64,000 bases of DNA from Acridotheres tristis (Eukaryota > Chordata > Aves > Passeriformes > Sturnidae), in the NCBI GenBank assembly GCA_037013685.1, contig CM072887.1, forward strand, positions 44,195,154 to 44,259,153. The letters run 5' to 3'. The translations under genes and the position numbers were made by a program. The notes beneath the pieces were generated by a model that was not told the origin of the DNA, did no database searches, and was given only the letters and a program-made list of their open reading frames with translations. Positions 63,401 through 64,000 of the stretch are shown here, piece by piece (within the stretch, counting starts at the first letter, position 1; every line of letters begins with the position of its first letter).

Positions 63401-64000
63401 TGTTCAGTGCTGGGAAATACTTGCATTATTGTCCATCACTGGATTTGCACTAGCAGAATTGACATATATCATGTTGTTTATTATAGCTGTGTTATCTGAG
63501 GAGTTGATACCTTGTGATTTAAAAGCCAAGCTGTGAAGATAAAAATCTGGACTTCAACTTATGACTAGTAGTGTTACATTATTAAATTTATCATGTCTAA
63601 TACAAATACACATGACAACCAGTCTTGTGTATATGTAGTAAAATCTTCAAAAAGTGGTACTGAAGGCTGATCCTTTATCTGGTGGACAGTAATTCCTGTA
63701 GATGGTGCTCTGGAGTGTGCTTTGTCTCTGAAGAACAAACACCATGAATAGATGCTCTGCTGTTTTTTTTTTTTTAATCTGGGCTGCCTAAAGAAAAGTG
63801 AGGAACTACTTTGTATTTTCTCCTTGTATTTTTCAATACCTCTTATATGCACATGAATCAGAATCACTGAACAGAACTTCATGTTTCTTGGTAAAAAAGA
63901 AAACGTTCTGTTAATAACTAGGTCAAATGAATCTACAAAGTAGTTTGTAGCTGTGGAAATTGAAAAACAGGATGAAAAGAAATAGAGGAAATAAAAGATT
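60479..64000 (+). other. RYR2: RYR2 intron, 5' part
   Basis: Starts GTAAGT. It contains a minus-strand CR1 end at about 60.81-60.93 kb and a T run near 63.76 kb. I searched for the next exon (SPRY2, FIPVCSLGV) and did not find it. Confidence 0.85.
60810..60925 (-). mobile_element. CR1 LINE 3' fragment, reversed
   Basis: tatcatagaatgatttgagt, then tggaagggacctttt, then cctagtccacctccctgcca, follows a CR1 3' end in reverse complement. The inner limit is uncertain. Confidence 0.85.

Noticed and set aside
60479..64000. A further RYR2 exon after 60478
   Set aside because: No sequence encoding the expected FIPVCSLGV continuation with splice sites was found; the 62747-63127 open frame does not resemble it.

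Overview
The window is a piece of a bird genome lying inside one large multi-exon gene, the cardiac ryanodine receptor RYR2, which is read on the + strand. I could place 19 coding exons between 490 and 60478. Joined, they give 2825 coding bases with no stop and no frame break. They correspond to about residues 258-1200 of the roughly 4960-residue channel. By the human numbering I recall these are exons 11-29. The gene enters the window in an intron and leaves it in an intron, so promoter, start codon, transmembrane pore and 3' end are all outside.

The bird assignment rests on the interspersed repeats. Seven CR1 LINE pieces are recognisable, all ending in the avian CR1 3' sequence. One tRNA-headed SINE with a CR1-type tail, at about 20.5-20.7 kb, resembles the TguSINE1 family of songbirds and hints at a passerine. 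The DNA is AT-rich and non-coding DNA makes up about 95% of the window, as in a large macrochromosomal gene.

Layout: 490-11258 encodes the end of the N-terminal MIR (beta-trefoil) region. 11137-23551 encodes the third N-terminal domain and the start of the N-terminal solenoid (RIH region). 27189-32902 encodes SPRY1. 32686-55316 encodes RyR repeats 1 and 2 (the P1 domain). 58211-60478 encodes the first part of SPRY2. All exons have GT-AG boundaries and the codon phases match across every junction. The longest intron is 10.2 kb (44986-55168) and the shortest is 223 bp.

The product is one subunit of the homotetrameric Ca2+ release channel of the cardiac sarcoplasmic reticulum; everything encoded here is part of its cytosolic shell. 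The three arginines known to coordinate a chloride ion in the mouse RyR2 N-terminal region (276, 298 and 420) are all present. I found no second gene, no functional RNA gene, and nothing resembling an undescribed system. The most useful leads are a competing upstream 3' splice site before the 30778 exon, a weak donor followed by a U-rich tract after the same exon, the SINE, a 42-bp triplication next to a CR1, a one-strand T/G tract, two hairpin-forming sequences, and a valine at position 1136.
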